A stretch of 64,000 bases of DNA from Leptospira langatensis (GTDB lineage Bacteria > Spirochaetota > Leptospiria > Leptospirales > Leptospiraceae), in contig NZ_RQER01000011.1 of NCBI RefSeq assembly GCF_004770615.1, positions 186,001-250,000 of the forward strand. Direction: 5' to 3'. The notes under the pieces are model-generated. The model was not told the origin of the DNA. It saw only the letters and a list, made by a program, of their open reading frames with translations, and made no database searches. This document shows, piece by piece, positions 34,961-44,899 of the stretch. Every line of letters starts with the position of its first letter. The first letter of the stretch is position 1. A program made the position numbers and the translations under genes.

Positions 34961-35206
34961 TATTTCTGTTCATAATTATAAGGAGGAATCGTTACCAGAG
35001 TAGAAGAGACATTCGTTCGGGAAGAATGTGAAAAAAGGATTTCGAACACTGTTGAACCGACTGTTTTATGGTTTTCCGAAACTCTTTAAGATATGAATTA
35101 CTTTCTTAGGTATAACTATAAGAATGCTCTCGTCAATCTGCGGATGCCTTGATGTGAAAAGCTCTACTCTCAGATCCCCATCCATAAGAGACCTTCTTTG
35201 CGATAT

Positions 35207-36445
35207 CTACAGAAAGTCTCTTTTTGGGGTTACTGCCTTTTTCTTTTTCTGGTTAAGGCTTCGATATATTTTCGCGAAGGTAAGGGCTTCGCTGTATTCG
35301 TTTCGCATTTTGTTTCTTAGGGCCTGAAGGTTATATTCGAACTTTCTGAGGCCGGGTAATAGATCTTTGTCTTGTTCGAATTTTAATCCTAGATACAATC
35401 TTCCTTTTTTATCCATGGTGCGCCAGCGAATTTTCGCGTTCATATGAATTGGAGGTTTTCCTTTGAACACGAGGTCGAATTTAAGGGAATCACTCGGGTA
35501 GACATTGTATATAATGTTTTTCTGATTTATCTTTATTCTTATTCCAGACTCGGAAATATCCAAAATGTCGAATCGATTAGTTGCTTTAATGGAATCCGAG
35601 CTTTCAATTTTTGCGATGATCTTTTCCGCGAGTGAAAAAAGTCCCGGTAGATCTTCCGAAAGAATTGGCTCTACTTTGCTTCGGACCCACAAATAAGCTC
35701 TCGGGATAGAATCCTTATCATTTTTATCGTAAAGGATCGGAAGTATAAGTTCGGAAGTAATGAATTCGTTCTTGTACTTTCGAATTGCTGAAAGGATATT
35801 CTTCCCGAAATACGTAATGTAATTCACGAATTGAGGTAGGCTTTCCGTGTACGAACTGGCCTTGCTTGCATTCGGTATATAAAAGATCTTCTTTGTTTTT
35901 CTGACTATTTCGAATTTGACATCTTGTCCCCGTTCGAATAGTCCAACTTTTATTTCACCGAATTTGGGATGCATTAAGTCCTTATTGAACGTTTCGAGTA
36001 TCTCCCTAATGATGTTGGGAGACATATGTCTTTCTATCTCGAATCTTTTCGGGTGATATACTATATTTGTCGCAAATACGGAATCATTTTTAATGCGGAT
36101 CCTCTCTTCTCTTCTGTTGGCCTTTGCAATATGGATCGATTCGACTTGCAGCGTGTATTCGCTATTCTTGACATGAGTCAATACTTTGCAGTTTAATTCG
36201 ATATGCCTTTTGAGAGTCTTTTGGAGGAATATTCTCTCGTTCAAAACAGGATTGAGATTATTCGAAAAAGCAACGGAAATGATTCCAGAGTCGCCGAATA
36301 TCTTCGTTACTATACCTTGATCCTCTTGTAATCCTCCTTTTATTCCCACATTCTCTTGATATAAGAAGGATTCGATTATTTTGGAGATTACGGAGTGATT
36401 GGATAAAGTCTCGTAATCCCTACCATGAGTTTCTCGGCTGCCCAT
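35207..36445 (-). CDS. PilZ-containing DUF1577-like protein (putative c-di-GMP effector)
   Basis: The 412-residue protein has an N-terminal YcgR-like half with NRREERIRI, an RxxxR-type arginine motif, near residue 110. A middle part resembles the Leptospira DUF1577 family. A C-terminal PilZ-like barrel has ATNRFDILDISESGIRIKIN (DxSxxG signature) and PIHMNAKIRWRTMDKKGRLYLGLKFEQ. The DxSxxG residues contact c-di-GMP in PilZ domains, so a receptor role is inferred. Its C-terminal half aligns in pattern with the N-terminal 290 residues of the protein at 46554. No neighbour overlaps it. The ATG start is at 36445. Confidence 0.75.
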   Translation of the reverse strand: MGSRETHGRDYETLSNHSVISKIIESFLYQENVGIKGGLQEDQGIVTKIFGDSGIISVAFSNNLNPVLNERIFLQKTLKRHIELNCKVLTHVKNSEYTLQVESIHIAKANRREERIRIKNDSVFATNIVYHPKRFEIERHMSPNIIREILETFNKDLMHPKFGEIKVGLFERGQDVKFEIVRKTKKIFYIPNASKASSYTESLPQFVNYITYFGKNILSAIRKYKNEFITSELILPILYDKNDKDSIPRAYLWVRSKVEPILSEDLPGLFSLAEKIIAKIESSDSIKATNRFDILDISESGIRIKINQKNIIYNVYPSDSLKFDLVFKGKPPIHMNAKIRWRTMDKKGRLYLGLKFEQDKDLLPGLRKFEYNLQALRNKMRNEYSEALTFAKIYRSLNQKKKKAVTPKRDFL

Positions 36446-36828
36446 AATTCCTAAAGTCCGTTAACCGCCATTTCTATAATTTCTGACGAAAAACCTAAGT
36501 GACCTCAACAACTTTCCTAAGATGGAAATGTAGGTCCGTTCTAAAAAGTTTGAAATATTCTATTTGTTAGATTTAAAGTGTCTTTGCTTGAAGGCTAAGA
36601 TTTGTCAATATATTGCTTGAATGTTGCTCAAAATAGGTTTATGTAATTACGTTCTTCGACAACTGCCTTTGCCTTTTTACCGTTATGCGGCTTGTTTGAG
36701 GGGGGTCGGGCCTTCTTCAGGGATGTAATATTCAATTCGGAGTTAGTTGTTGGGGCACCTATGTTCAATAATACTTTTAAAAGCACATGACGCTCGTTTG
36801 CGGCGATTTGCTTACAGAAGGCAGGCTT
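36446..36828. other. Intergenic region before the signalling island
   Basis: No gene is supported here. A 68-codon minus-strand frame (36628-36834) is open but overlaps the start of the next gene and has no ribosome-binding site. The stretch 36650-36830 has a composition unlike the flanks (runs of GGGGGG near 36703) and may be a degenerate repeat or mobile remnant; this could not be confirmed by reading. Confidence 0.4.
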
Positions 36829-38121
36829 ATGCATACAGAATTAAATAAGAACCTAGCAGCGCATTCTTCTCCTACGCATTCGCAAGCCGGCAGAATATTG
36901 ATTTTGGAAGATTCGTCCGAAATCAAACTACTTTACGAAAATTACTGTAGAAAAATGGATTTGGATTTCGATATCGTATCGAACGGAAAGGAGGGTATGG
37001 CGAAAGTCCTTTCCGCTAAAAACCCTTATTCTGTTTTTCTAGTCGACCTTCTTATGCCCGAACAAGACGGCTCTACCTTTATACAAAATTTAAAGCTGGA
37101 AGATCCGAATGCTATCATCATCGTCCAGTCCTCCTTGGAAGAGCCGGATCGAATTATAGAAGTGATGAAACTAGGGGTTTTCGAATATCTGATCAAACCT
37201 GTTGACCGAGAATCTTTCGAACGGGTGATAGGCCTGGCTTTTCGATATAACAGTTTGCGAAATTTCCAAGCGAATGTGGAGCAAGAAAATCGTGATGTAC
37301 TAAAAAGACAATTGGATTGGCTAACATATAAGGAATCTATAAGGAAGTCAGATCAAAATTCCCTCGCCCTAACCACCATTAAGTCCCTTAACACGTCTTT
37401 TTCCCAAGGTTCAGGTATCGGTACCATTCTTTCTTTATTAGATCTTTTGAAAATGGGGTATAGGAAAACTGAAAACGGAGCTCTGGTAAGTAACGAGATA
37501 TTGGATCTTCTCTATTCGAATCAGGAAATCCTTAGAAAGCAACTAGGTGGACTGTCCAAAATCCTCTCATTAGCGGGAGAAGATCCCAAAATGGAGATAA
37601 TACGGAGTACGGCACTCATAGACTTTTTGAGTGAGAAGTCACAGTTCATTCTTCCGTATTTAGAAAAGAAAGGATTAAAGATGCGATTATCCACTTCGAA
37701 AACTTCGGAGTCCGTTAAAATTAATAGAGAATGGATCCAAGTCGCATTCGATGAGATCCTTTTAAACGCTTTAAAATATTCTAAAAAAGGAACCAACCTT
37801 GATGTGTATTTCGGCAGGATAGATGGCTATCTGTGTATTTCCGTCAAGAATGCAGTGGTTTCCCACCAGCCGCTTGCGGACGAGGAACAGAAAGAGCTTT
37901 TAGTGACTCGTCCTTTCTATCGGTTGCTTCCCCCTGTAGAGGAGTTTTCCGATCTCGAAGAATATGGAATGGGATTGGGCTTAACGGCAGTTGAACTCAT
38001 CGTGAATAAACATGGGGGAGTTTTCAACATACATAATGTATCCGATCACACCTCCGACTTTATTGAGCCGTGCGTGATGGCGGAATTCTTTCTCCCGGTA
38101 ATTGTGACAAAGCAAAATTGA
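36829..38121 (+). CDS. Receiver plus degenerate histidine-kinase-like protein
   Basis: The 430-residue protein starts with a receiver (RILILEDSSEIKLLYENY, phosphorylated Asp in VDLLMPEQDG near residue 73, Lys in YLIKPVDRESFE). A helical DHp-like region follows in which the phosphoacceptor His position reads Thr: SLNTSFSQGSGIGTILSLLD. The ATPase-like part keeps the N-box (FDEILLNALKYSKKG) and the GMGLGL G2 box, but DxGxG is replaced by SVKNAVV. It is a candidate phosphotransfer or output protein rather than a normal kinase. ATG 36829 follows GAAGG; ATG 36787 is an alternative without a ribosome-binding site. It has two relatives at 45259 and 46554. Confidence 0.72.
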   Translation: MHTELNKNLAAHSSPTHSQAGRILILEDSSEIKLLYENYCRKMDLDFDIVSNGKEGMAKVLSAKNPYSVFLVDLLMPEQDGSTFIQNLKLEDPNAIIIVQSSLEEPDRIIEVMKLGVFEYLIKPVDRESFERVIGLAFRYNSLRNFQANVEQENRDVLKRQLDWLTYKESIRKSDQNSLALTTIKSLNTSFSQGSGIGTILSLLDLLKMGYRKTENGALVSNEILDLLYSNQEILRKQLGGLSKILSLAGEDPKMEIIRSTALIDFLSEKSQFILPYLEKKGLKMRLSTSKTSESVKINREWIQVAFDEILLNALKYSKKGTNLDVYFGRIDGYLCISVKNAVVSHQPLADEEQKELLVTRPFYRLLPPVEEFSDLEEYGMGLGLTAVELIVNKHGGVFNIHNVSDHTSDFIEPCVMAEFFLPVIVTKQN

Positions 38122-38316
38122 CTTAAGGAGAGATCGAATCGAAAACAACTATTAACGTTATGTCCCAATTAATTGATGTCATTTTGCGAACCTTTAGTCA
38201 TAATAAAGAGAAAGATGAAGGTTTTGTATATAAAATCGAAAATAATTGACTAAAATCAAATTATAATGTCTAACTTGATTTCGTCTTTTTCGATATAATG
38301 AGACCGAGTTGTGTTG

Positions 38317-38342
38317 CTCAGGTCTTGGCTGAGAGTTTTTTT
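38317..38342 (+). terminator. Hairpin plus U-tract in the cheA leader
   Basis: CTCAG (38317-38321) pairs with CTGAG (38329-38333) around GTCTTGG, then AG and seven T residues run up to the cheA ribosome-binding site (GGGAA, 38344-38348). The stem is short. It could be a weak intrinsic terminator or attenuator inside the leader. Two TATAAT boxes lie upstream at 38262-38267 and 38294-38299. Confidence 0.35.
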
Positions 38343-38356
38343 CGGGAACTGTGATA

Positions 38357-40885
38357 ATGGAAGTCGATTACGAAAACCTATTAAAGGACTACCTCGTAGA
38401 AACGAGAGAGCTTTTAGATATAGCCGAGGAATCAATCCTGGACTTAGAGAAGGAATATCATCCTGATCATGTCAATACTCTGTTTCGTGCAATTCATACG
38501 ATTAAGGGTAATTCCGCCATTTTCGATTTGCCCTTAATAACAAGTCTTACTCATTCATTCGAAAACCTTTTAAATCTTAAGAGAAAGTCGGAAGTGAAGC
38601 CTACTTCGGAGGAAATTTCTCTCTTTCTGAGATGTTTAGATGCGCTAAAGGATTTGAATGAGAACGGAGGTAATACGAACGAATCGGATATAAAAGATCT
38701 GATTTCCCAGATCGAGATATTCCTTAAGGATCCGGAAGCGCGGTCGGAGAAAGAAGAGAAGCCTTCATTCGGATTATACTTTCTACCTAAGAAGAAATCG
38801 GCTCCTTCGATAGAGAACGGAAAAGTCGAAGTGAAAGACGGGAAGATGCTGATACCGAAAAGTTACTTGAAGAAAGCGGATCACGAGCATTGCTTTCTCT
38901 TCTTAGTCAAATTCTTAGAACAGGAGAAAGATGCCGATTGTTCCGAGTTAATGAATGGATTTTCCAGCTTTGCCGAAATCTTGAGTCATGGTCATTTTTT
39001 GAACGGAGGAAACGGGCATTCTGCTTCTAACGGAGTCCATAAAAATGTTCATTATGCAATTATTATGTATTCTGGAGACAAGGAGAGTTTGGCAAAGCAA
39101 TCTCCTGTCTCGTTGCTGTCAGCATCGACGATATTTACCCCTACTGAAAATTATGTAAAACCTTCGTTAGTTCCGAAAGGAGAATCATCGGAGCAGATGT
39201 CTCCTGCTCGTCAATCATCGGACTCGAAATCAAGGACTAAAGACATAGCCGCGGAATCGTATTTAAAGATCCCGTTGCAGCTATTGGATCATATGATAAA
39301 TCTTGCAGGGGAAACGATCATCGTCAGAAATCAACTCGTCCAGAAGATCGAGTCATATGACGATCCGTCTTTGCTCTCGATCGTTCGGAATCTCAGCCAG
39401 CTAATCACGTCTTCTCAAGAGAGCGTTATGCGGACTCGCTTGCAGAAATTGGAGATCCTTTATAAGAAAATTCCAAGATTGATACATGATTTGGAGAAGA
39501 CAACGGGAAAAGAAGTCGAATTGATCCTCGAAGGGGGAGAAGTCGAACTTGATAAAAATATAATAGATTCCATATCCGATCCTATCACACATATGATACG
39601 AAATTCTGTCGATCACGGGATTGAATCCCCTGAAGAAAGGATTGCTGCCGGTAAATTTAGAAAAGGAAAGGTATTTCTGTCCGCTTATTTGCGCGGGGGA
39701 AACGTGATCCTTAAAGTTGAGGATGACGGAAGAGGATTAAATTATGAAAAGATTCGGACCAAGGCAGTAGAGAAAGGATTCTTCAGTGATGCAGAAGCAG
39801 AAAAGAAGTCCCCGGAGGAATTATCTGAACTGATCTTTGCTCCCGGGTTTAGTACTGCCCAGTCTGTTTCCGAGACATCCGGCCGAGGAGTCGGAATGGA
39901 TGTGGTGAAAATGAATTTTCAAAAGGCAGGTGGAACGGTTTCGATTAGCTCTCAACAAGGACTGGGCGCCTGCGTAATTGCAACCTTGCCTCAAACTCTT
40001 TCGATCATCAATTGTCAAATGGTCCGAATCTCCGGGATGCTATTCGCGATCCCGCAGCAAAATATCTCTGAAATGATCTTATTGGACAGGAAGTTGATAT
40101 CATTCGTGGAAAAAAAGGAAGTATACCAGTTGCGGGGACACCTTCTCCCCTTGATCGATTTAGGATTGGAGTTGGGACTTTCGAAAGGAGGGCGGGAGAA
40201 TAAGTATGTCGTCGTCGTTCATACCGAAAAGCATAAATACGGATTCTTAGCAGAAGAAATCGAAAATCCGGAAGAGATAGTAGTTAAGCCTCTTTCAAAA
40301 GACTTGGCAAAATTAAATCTATATACTGGGGCGGCAATCTTAGGAGACGGAAACGTTGCGCTCATCTTGGATATTTCCGGCATTAGTAAACTCCTAAAAC
40401 TGCAAGCGAACACTAAGGAAGAACTTCGATCTAATGGACGACAAAAGCAAGACAATCAAGTTCATTATTTACTCTTCTCTTGCGGTGGCAATCTTTTCGG
40501 ATTACATTCAAAATCGGTAATTCGCATTGAACAGGTCGATTTAAATAAAATCGAAAGAATGATGGATCGCGAGATTATGCAATATCGGGGAGAAGTTATC
40601 GAGCTTTGCCGATTGGATCGCTATTTCCGTTTCCAAAAAAATAACGGGATCCCAGAAAATACGATGGTCCTTATTCAAACGAATAAAGGTAAGAAAGGAA
40701 TTCTCGTCCAAGAAATCCATAATGTGGTCAATGAAATTGATGCCTTGACTAAGAACGATGACCAAGCTTCCGGGATAATTGGAAGTGGAATCGTTTTGGG
40801 ACAAACTGTCATAGTTATCGATCCTTTAATTGTTTTGGATAAGATAAGCAAAGATCTCATCCGAAACGATTTCCATTCGGAGTGA
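38357..40885 (+). CDS. cheA: Chemotaxis histidine kinase CheA with two CheW-like domains
   Basis: The 842-residue protein starts with an Hpt domain whose phosphorylated His is in IHTIKGNSAIFDL (His47). A variable P2-like linker follows (residues about 130-300), then the dimerisation helices (QLLDHMINLAGETIIVRNQLVQ), HATPase with MIRNSVDHGIESPEER and DDGRGLNYEKIRTKAVEKG, GRGVGMDVVKMN, and a CheW-like P5. A second CheW-like domain occupies the last 140 residues (LLFSCGGNLFGLHSKSVIRIEQ), which standard CheA lacks. ATG 38357 follows GGGAA; GTG 38351 is less likely. It phosphorylates CheY and CheB. cheW begins seven bases after its stop. Confidence 0.95.
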   Translation: MEVDYENLLKDYLVETRELLDIAEESILDLEKEYHPDHVNTLFRAIHTIKGNSAIFDLPLITSLTHSFENLLNLKRKSEVKPTSEEISLFLRCLDALKDLNENGGNTNESDIKDLISQIEIFLKDPEARSEKEEKPSFGLYFLPKKKSAPSIENGKVEVKDGKMLIPKSYLKKADHEHCFLFLVKFLEQEKDADCSELMNGFSSFAEILSHGHFLNGGNGHSASNGVHKNVHYAIIMYSGDKESLAKQSPVSLLSASTIFTPTENYVKPSLVPKGESSEQMSPARQSSDSKSRTKDIAAESYLKIPLQLLDHMINLAGETIIVRNQLVQKIESYDDPSLLSIVRNLSQLITSSQESVMRTRLQKLEILYKKIPRLIHDLEKTTGKEVELILEGGEVELDKNIIDSISDPITHMIRNSVDHGIESPEERIAAGKFRKGKVFLSAYLRGGNVILKVEDDGRGLNYEKIRTKAVEKGFFSDAEAEKKSPEELSELIFAPGFSTAQSVSETSGRGVGMDVVKMNFQKAGGTVSISSQQGLGACVIATLPQTLSIINCQMVRISGMLFAIPQQNISEMILLDRKLISFVEKKEVYQLRGHLLPLIDLGLELGLSKGGRENKYVVVVHTEKHKYGFLAEEIENPEEIVVKPLSKDLAKLNLYTGAAILGDGNVALILDISGISKLLKLQANTKEELRSNGRQKQDNQVHYLLFSCGGNLFGLHSKSVIRIEQVDLNKIERMMDREIMQYRGEVIELCRLDRYFRFQKNNGIPENTMVLIQTNKGKKGILVQEIHNVVNEIDALTKNDDQASGIIGSGIVLGQTVIVIDPLIVLDKISKDLIRNDFHSE

Positions 40886-40891
40886 AACTTT

Positions 40892-41338
40892 ATGGGGGAA
40901 TCGGAAAATATCAGGCAATATCTATGCTTTAATATCGGTTCGGATGTTTACGGGATCCCCTTGGATGGATGTAGGGAAGTCGATCAGAATAAAAGAATAT
41001 TAAAAATACCTCATGCACCGGAGCATATTGAAGGGATAGTGAATCTAAGAGGAGATTTGGTAACTATTCTCAATCTTCGTTCTTTGTTTGGGAAAGATAA
41101 GGAAAGTTCTGAAGATGGAAAATATTCGCTTATTCGTTTAAAAGGGAAAAAGGAATCTTTTGCAATATTGTCGGATTCCGTAGCTGATATTGTCGATGTG
41201 GCCGATCGAGATCTGGAAGGATGTCCGCCACATATGAACGAGAAGGAAAGTAAGTTTGTACAATCGGTAACGATCTTAAAGAATAGAACTATGATAATTT
41301 TGAGCAGGGAAGAATTACTTCGTCTCGAAGATGAGTAA
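40892..41338 (+). CDS. cheW: Chemotaxis coupling protein CheW
   Basis: The 148-residue protein is a single CheW fold: QYLCFNIGSDVYGIPLDGCREVDQNKRILKIPHAPEHIEGIVNLRGDLVTILNLRSLFG, with the conserved GIVNLRG loop, and SVADIVDVADRDLEGCP later. It links the chemoreceptors to CheA. The gene lies between cheA and the MCP gene with gaps of 6 and 9 bases, so it is in the same operon. It differs from the C-terminal CheW-like domain of the CheA above, so two coupling modules of different origin occur. Confidence 0.95.
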   Translation: MGESENIRQYLCFNIGSDVYGIPLDGCREVDQNKRILKIPHAPEHIEGIVNLRGDLVTILNLRSLFGKDKESSEDGKYSLIRLKGKKESFAILSDSVADIVDVADRDLEGCPPHMNEKESKFVQSVTILKNRTMIILSREELLRLEDE

Positions 41339-41347
41339 GGAGAATAT

Positions 41348-42958
41348 ATGTTTGGTTTGATTTTTCAGGCAAAAGATAAGGAAAGCGAAAAAAAGCAAAT
41401 GTCTGTCGTGCTGACGGATCAGGAAAGAGTAATGCGAGACGGCACTACTCTTGTCTCGATGACTGATTTAAAGGGCAAGGTAACTTACGCTAACAAAGAG
41501 TTTCTGGAAATTGCCGGCCTTACTCAGGATGAGATCATAGGGAAGCCGCATAATATCGTTCGGCACCCTGATATTCCCAGAAGCGTATTTAAGGACTTTT
41601 GGGAAACCATCCAAAGCGGTCAGCCATGGAGGGGGATTGTTAAAAATCGCTCAAATAACGGCGATTACTATTGGGTTGATGCAAATGTTGCACCTAAAGT
41701 AGAGAATGGAAGTATCGTCGGCTTTATGTCGGTAAGAAGAGTCCCTTCTCGTCAACACATCGAAAATGCTTCAAGTCTATACAAGGACATTATTTCCGGA
41801 AAAAGGACTCTGGAGCCGACGAATAAGAAAAAGATTTCGATTAGAGCTAAGTTCCTTTCTTTCATCCTTTTCACCGTATTAGGCCTCGGGTTTCTTTTAG
41901 CTTCGGAAATTCTGAAGTTAGACTCCATCATTTCGATCGGAATCGCCGCAACTTTTGCTGCAATTCAAATTGGGATAGGACTCTATTTTATTTCCTACAT
42001 TTTGAGACCGCTGCGAGAGACTACTAATTTGATCAATAAAATAGCTACTGGAGATCTTTCGGTAAATATCGCCCACAATCGCAACGACGAAGTAGGTGAA
42101 CTGGGCAAAGCCACGCTCAATATGTTGATCAATACTGCTGCTTTAATATCACGATTAAAGGAAAACGGTGATATCCTTCTCTCCTCTTCTCAGGATTTAT
42201 CGGGAGCGAGCTTAAACTTATCGTCGGGAATAGAAGAAATGTCCCAACAGTCCCAAACTATCGCAGCCGCAGCAACTCAAATGAATCAGAATTTGAATGT
42301 GGTATCGAGTTCGATAGAAGAGATGTCGGTCTCCGTTGGAGAAGTCGCTAAAAAGGCGGCGGATTCTGCAAAGATAGCAAGAGAGGCAAATTCAACTGCA
42401 ATTGAAACAAGTCGCGTTGTGACCGAACTGGGCGAGAATGCGAATGAGATTGGAAACGTCATCGAAAGCATTTCCAACATAGCGGCACAAACGAAATTGC
42501 TTGCATTAAATGCTGCGATAGAAGCTGCCGGTGCAGGGGAAGCTGGAAAGGGATTTGCAGTTGTGGCTTCCGAGGTCAAAGAACTCGCTCGCCAATCGGC
42601 TGAATCCTCGGAAGAGATCAAAAGTAAGATTTCGGCAATCCAAAAGAGTACAGAGAAAGTCATCGAGTCTATCGGAAAGATTACAAGTGTGATCGCCGAA
42701 GTGAATGAAATAAGCGGAAGCATCGCATCTGCTGTAGAGGAACAATCAATAACTACGAAAGAAATAGCGGCTAACGTAAGTCAAACTTCTCTCACTTCTA
42801 ACGATGTTACTAAAAACATTAACGGGATATCGACGGCTTCCCTTGATGGAGCTAAGGATTCAAGTAGTGTTTCGAAGCTTTCACAATCTTTGCAGGATCT
42901 GGCAGCCGGAATGACCATGTTAGTCAATCAATTTAAGATATCTAATACGACTAAATAA
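41348..42958 (+). CDS. PAS-containing methyl-accepting chemotaxis protein (Aer-like)
   Basis: The 536-residue receptor has a cytoplasmic PAS domain (residues about 30-130: [63 protein letters not shown]) that closely matches the FAD-binding PAS of the aerotaxis receptor Aer. A two-helix membrane anchor follows (about 170-225), then HAMP and the MCP signalling coiled coil with [54 protein letters not shown]. There is no periplasmic sensor domain, so it probably senses internal redox or energy state. Gln/Glu adaptation sites flank the hairpin tip. It lies mid-operon. Confidence 0.94.
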   Translation: MFGLIFQAKDKESEKKQMSVVLTDQERVMRDGTTLVSMTDLKGKVTYANKEFLEIAGLTQDEIIGKPHNIVRHPDIPRSVFKDFWETIQSGQPWRGIVKNRSNNGDYYWVDANVAPKVENGSIVGFMSVRRVPSRQHIENASSLYKDIISGKRTLEPTNKKKISIRAKFLSFILFTVLGLGFLLASEILKLDSIISIGIAATFAAIQIGIGLYFISYILRPLRETTNLINKIATGDLSVNIAHNRNDEVGELGKATLNMLINTAALISRLKENGDILLSSSQDLSGASLNLSSGIEEMSQQSQTIAAAATQMNQNLNVVSSSIEEMSVSVGEVAKKAADSAKIAREANSTAIETSRVVTELGENANEIGNVIESISNIAAQTKLLALNAAIEAAGAGEAGKGFAVVASEVKELARQSAESSEEIKSKISAIQKSTEKVIESIGKITSVIAEVNEISGSIASAVEEQSITTKEIAANVSQTSLTSNDVTKNINGISTASLDGAKDSSSVSKLSQSLQDLAAGMTMLVNQFKISNTTK

Positions 42959-42968
42959 AGACATTCTA

Positions 42969-44051
42969 ATGCAGATCCCTACAGAAAAAAGAAAAATGGC
43001 GCGCAAAGCTTCGGTCTTCGTGGTGGATGATTCATTGGTCTACCGAAATCTCTTGCGCAATGCTTTTGCGCAAGATGATGAGATCGAATTTTTAGGAACG
43101 GCAATCGACGGAAAATTTGCGCTTCCTAAAATAGCGCAACTTAGACCCGATTTCGTGATTTTGGATGTGGAAATGCCCCAGATGGATGGAATTCAAACTT
43201 TGGAAGAGATCAAAGGAAAATTTCCGGATACACAAGTGATTATGTTGAGCTCATTAACACAGGAAGGAGCAAAAGTTACCCTAAAAGCGTTGGATAAAGG
43301 AGCTATAGATTTCGTGTCTAAGCCGGACGGCAAATTAGATGGAGCGATCTCCGATACCTTAGAGTCCTTAGTGTCCAAAATAAAGGCGCTTCACTCTCAA
43401 AAGAGCTATCATGAAACTAAATTTGAAAGCAGGTTGCCTGTTGAATTGCCAATCTTACATAAACATGGGAAGACATATAATATTTGCGCGATCGGAATAT
43501 CGACCGGTGGACCGATCGCATTACGAGAACTGTTTAAAAAAATTCCGGCAGACATAGACGGAACGATAGTAATCGCGCAACATATGCCTCCTTTGTTTAC
43601 GAACTATCTCGCCGAAAGTCTTTCGCAAGCGGCGAACATTCGGATCAAAGAGACAGAGGACGGAGAGATCTTACAGAAAGGGATGGCGTACATCGCACCG
43701 GGAGGAAAGCAATTAGAGATTGTAAACTCTGCGAATGGCCCAGCCGCGCGAGTGTTTAACGGCCCGGAGGAAGAGTTATGTAAACCTGCCGTGAATATTC
43801 TATTCAAATCTTTAGCGGAGAATTTTCCGAAGGAAACTGTGGCGGTGATCATGACTGGCATGGGAGAAGACGGATATTTAGGAATGAAAGAATTAAAGAA
43901 AAATGGGTCCTACCTAATTGCACAAAATAAAGAGTCCTGTACTGTTTTTGGAATGCCGAGTAGACCTGTGCAAGACGGCCTTATAGATGAGATCTTGAAT
44001 GTGGAAAGGATTGCAGAAAAGATCGTATATCTATTGCAAAAAGTTTTATAG
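42969..44051 (+). CDS. cheB: Chemotaxis protein-glutamate methylesterase/glutaminase CheB
   Basis: The 360-residue CheB has an N-terminal receiver (VFVVDDSLVYRNLLRNAF; Asp66 in FVILDVEMPQMDG; Lys in FVSKPDG). The C-terminal methylesterase carries the catalytic Ser in AIGISTGGPIALRELF, His in VIAQHMPPLFT and Asp in IMTGMGEDGYLGM. It removes methyl groups from the MCP under CheA control. ATG 42969 is used; an internal ATG at 42996 would remove only the first nine residues and is possible. It lies in the che operon between the MCP gene and cheR. Confidence 0.95.
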   Translation: MQIPTEKRKMARKASVFVVDDSLVYRNLLRNAFAQDDEIEFLGTAIDGKFALPKIAQLRPDFVILDVEMPQMDGIQTLEEIKGKFPDTQVIMLSSLTQEGAKVTLKALDKGAIDFVSKPDGKLDGAISDTLESLVSKIKALHSQKSYHETKFESRLPVELPILHKHGKTYNICAIGISTGGPIALRELFKKIPADIDGTIVIAQHMPPLFTNYLAESLSQAANIRIKETEDGEILQKGMAYIAPGGKQLEIVNSANGPAARVFNGPEEELCKPAVNILFKSLAENFPKETVAVIMTGMGEDGYLGMKELKKNGSYLIAQNKESCTVFGMPSRPVQDGLIDEILNVERIAEKIVYLLQKVL

Positions 44052-44053
44052 AG

Positions 44054-44896
44054 ATGGACGAATCTACCGCCGAACTAATGGAAACGATTAAGCTGGTTAC
44101 AGGTATATCCCTAACCGAGGAGAAGACATATCTTTTAGAAAGTAGATTATCCGATATAATGTCTGATTATAATTTAACCGACTTTAAAGAGTTATCCGCG
44201 AAGTTTAAAAAAGGTTTGGATGAGGAATTTAAAGAAAAAGTTATAGATCGGATCACAACCCATGAAACTCGTTTCTTTCGGGATGAAAGTATTTTTGGCG
44301 CTATTTTAGAGCGCATAATCCCTGAAATAATGGAAAGGAAACAGGGGAAAATTCCCTCAATCCGTATTTGGTCCGCCGCTTGCTCTAGCGGACAGGAGCC
44401 TTATTCGATAGCCATTGCCATTCATGAGAGATATCCGCATCTATTTGGGAATATTCGGATTCTTGCTACGGACATAGCCAAGGAGACGATAGAGAAGGCG
44501 AAGTCGGGAATCTACTCTGCATTCGAGGTGGGTAGGGGACTTTCAGAAATGCATTTGAGTAAGTATTTTAACCAGATAGCAACGGGAATTTATCAGGTGA
44601 CTGATGAAATTCGTTCGGTTATCGAATTCCAGCAACATAATCTTATTTCAGATCCTTATCCGAGCAATTTCGATCTGATATTATGCAGGAACGTTTCTTA
44701 CTATTTCGATCTGCAGGAGAGAAAGAATCTCTTCAACAAGATCGAAAAGGCCCTTAATCAAGATAGTTTTTTAATTCTCGGGTCGGCAGAGTCTATAACC
44801 GAATATTCAAGAAATTTTATTATTCGGGAGTTCGGCTTATGCCGTTTCTACGAATTAAATCCTTCCAACTTTACATTATTTATTAAAGGAGCATAA
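44054..44896 (+). CDS. cheR: Chemotaxis protein-glutamate O-methyltransferase CheR
   Basis: The 280-residue CheR has an N-terminal helical domain (residues 1-75) and a class I methyltransferase domain with ITTHETRFFRDESIF, RIWSAACSSGQEPYSIAIA (SAM-binding), ILATDIAKETIEKAKSGIYS and FDLILCRNVSYYFD. It methylates glutamates of the MCP using SAM. The canonical THETxFFR motif marks it as a true CheR. The start is two bases after the cheB stop, and cheY follows three bases after its own stop. Confidence 0.96.
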   Translation: MDESTAELMETIKLVTGISLTEEKTYLLESRLSDIMSDYNLTDFKELSAKFKKGLDEEFKEKVIDRITTHETRFFRDESIFGAILERIIPEIMERKQGKIPSIRIWSAACSSGQEPYSIAIAIHERYPHLFGNIRILATDIAKETIEKAKSGIYSAFEVGRGLSEMHLSKYFNQIATGIYQVTDEIRSVIEFQQHNLISDPYPSNFDLILCRNVSYYFDLQERKNLFNKIEKALNQDSFLILGSAESITEYSRNFIIREFGLCRFYELNPSNFTLFIKGA

Positions 44897-44899
44897 TTT

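Noticed and set aside
36628..36834. 68-codon minus-strand open frame
   Set aside because: Overlaps the start of the receiver-kinase gene, has no ribosome-binding site and no family match; kept only as a possible remnant.
42286..42723. 145-codon minus-strand frame inside the MCP gene
   Set aside because: An antisense shadow of the repetitive Ala/Ser/Glu coiled coil.
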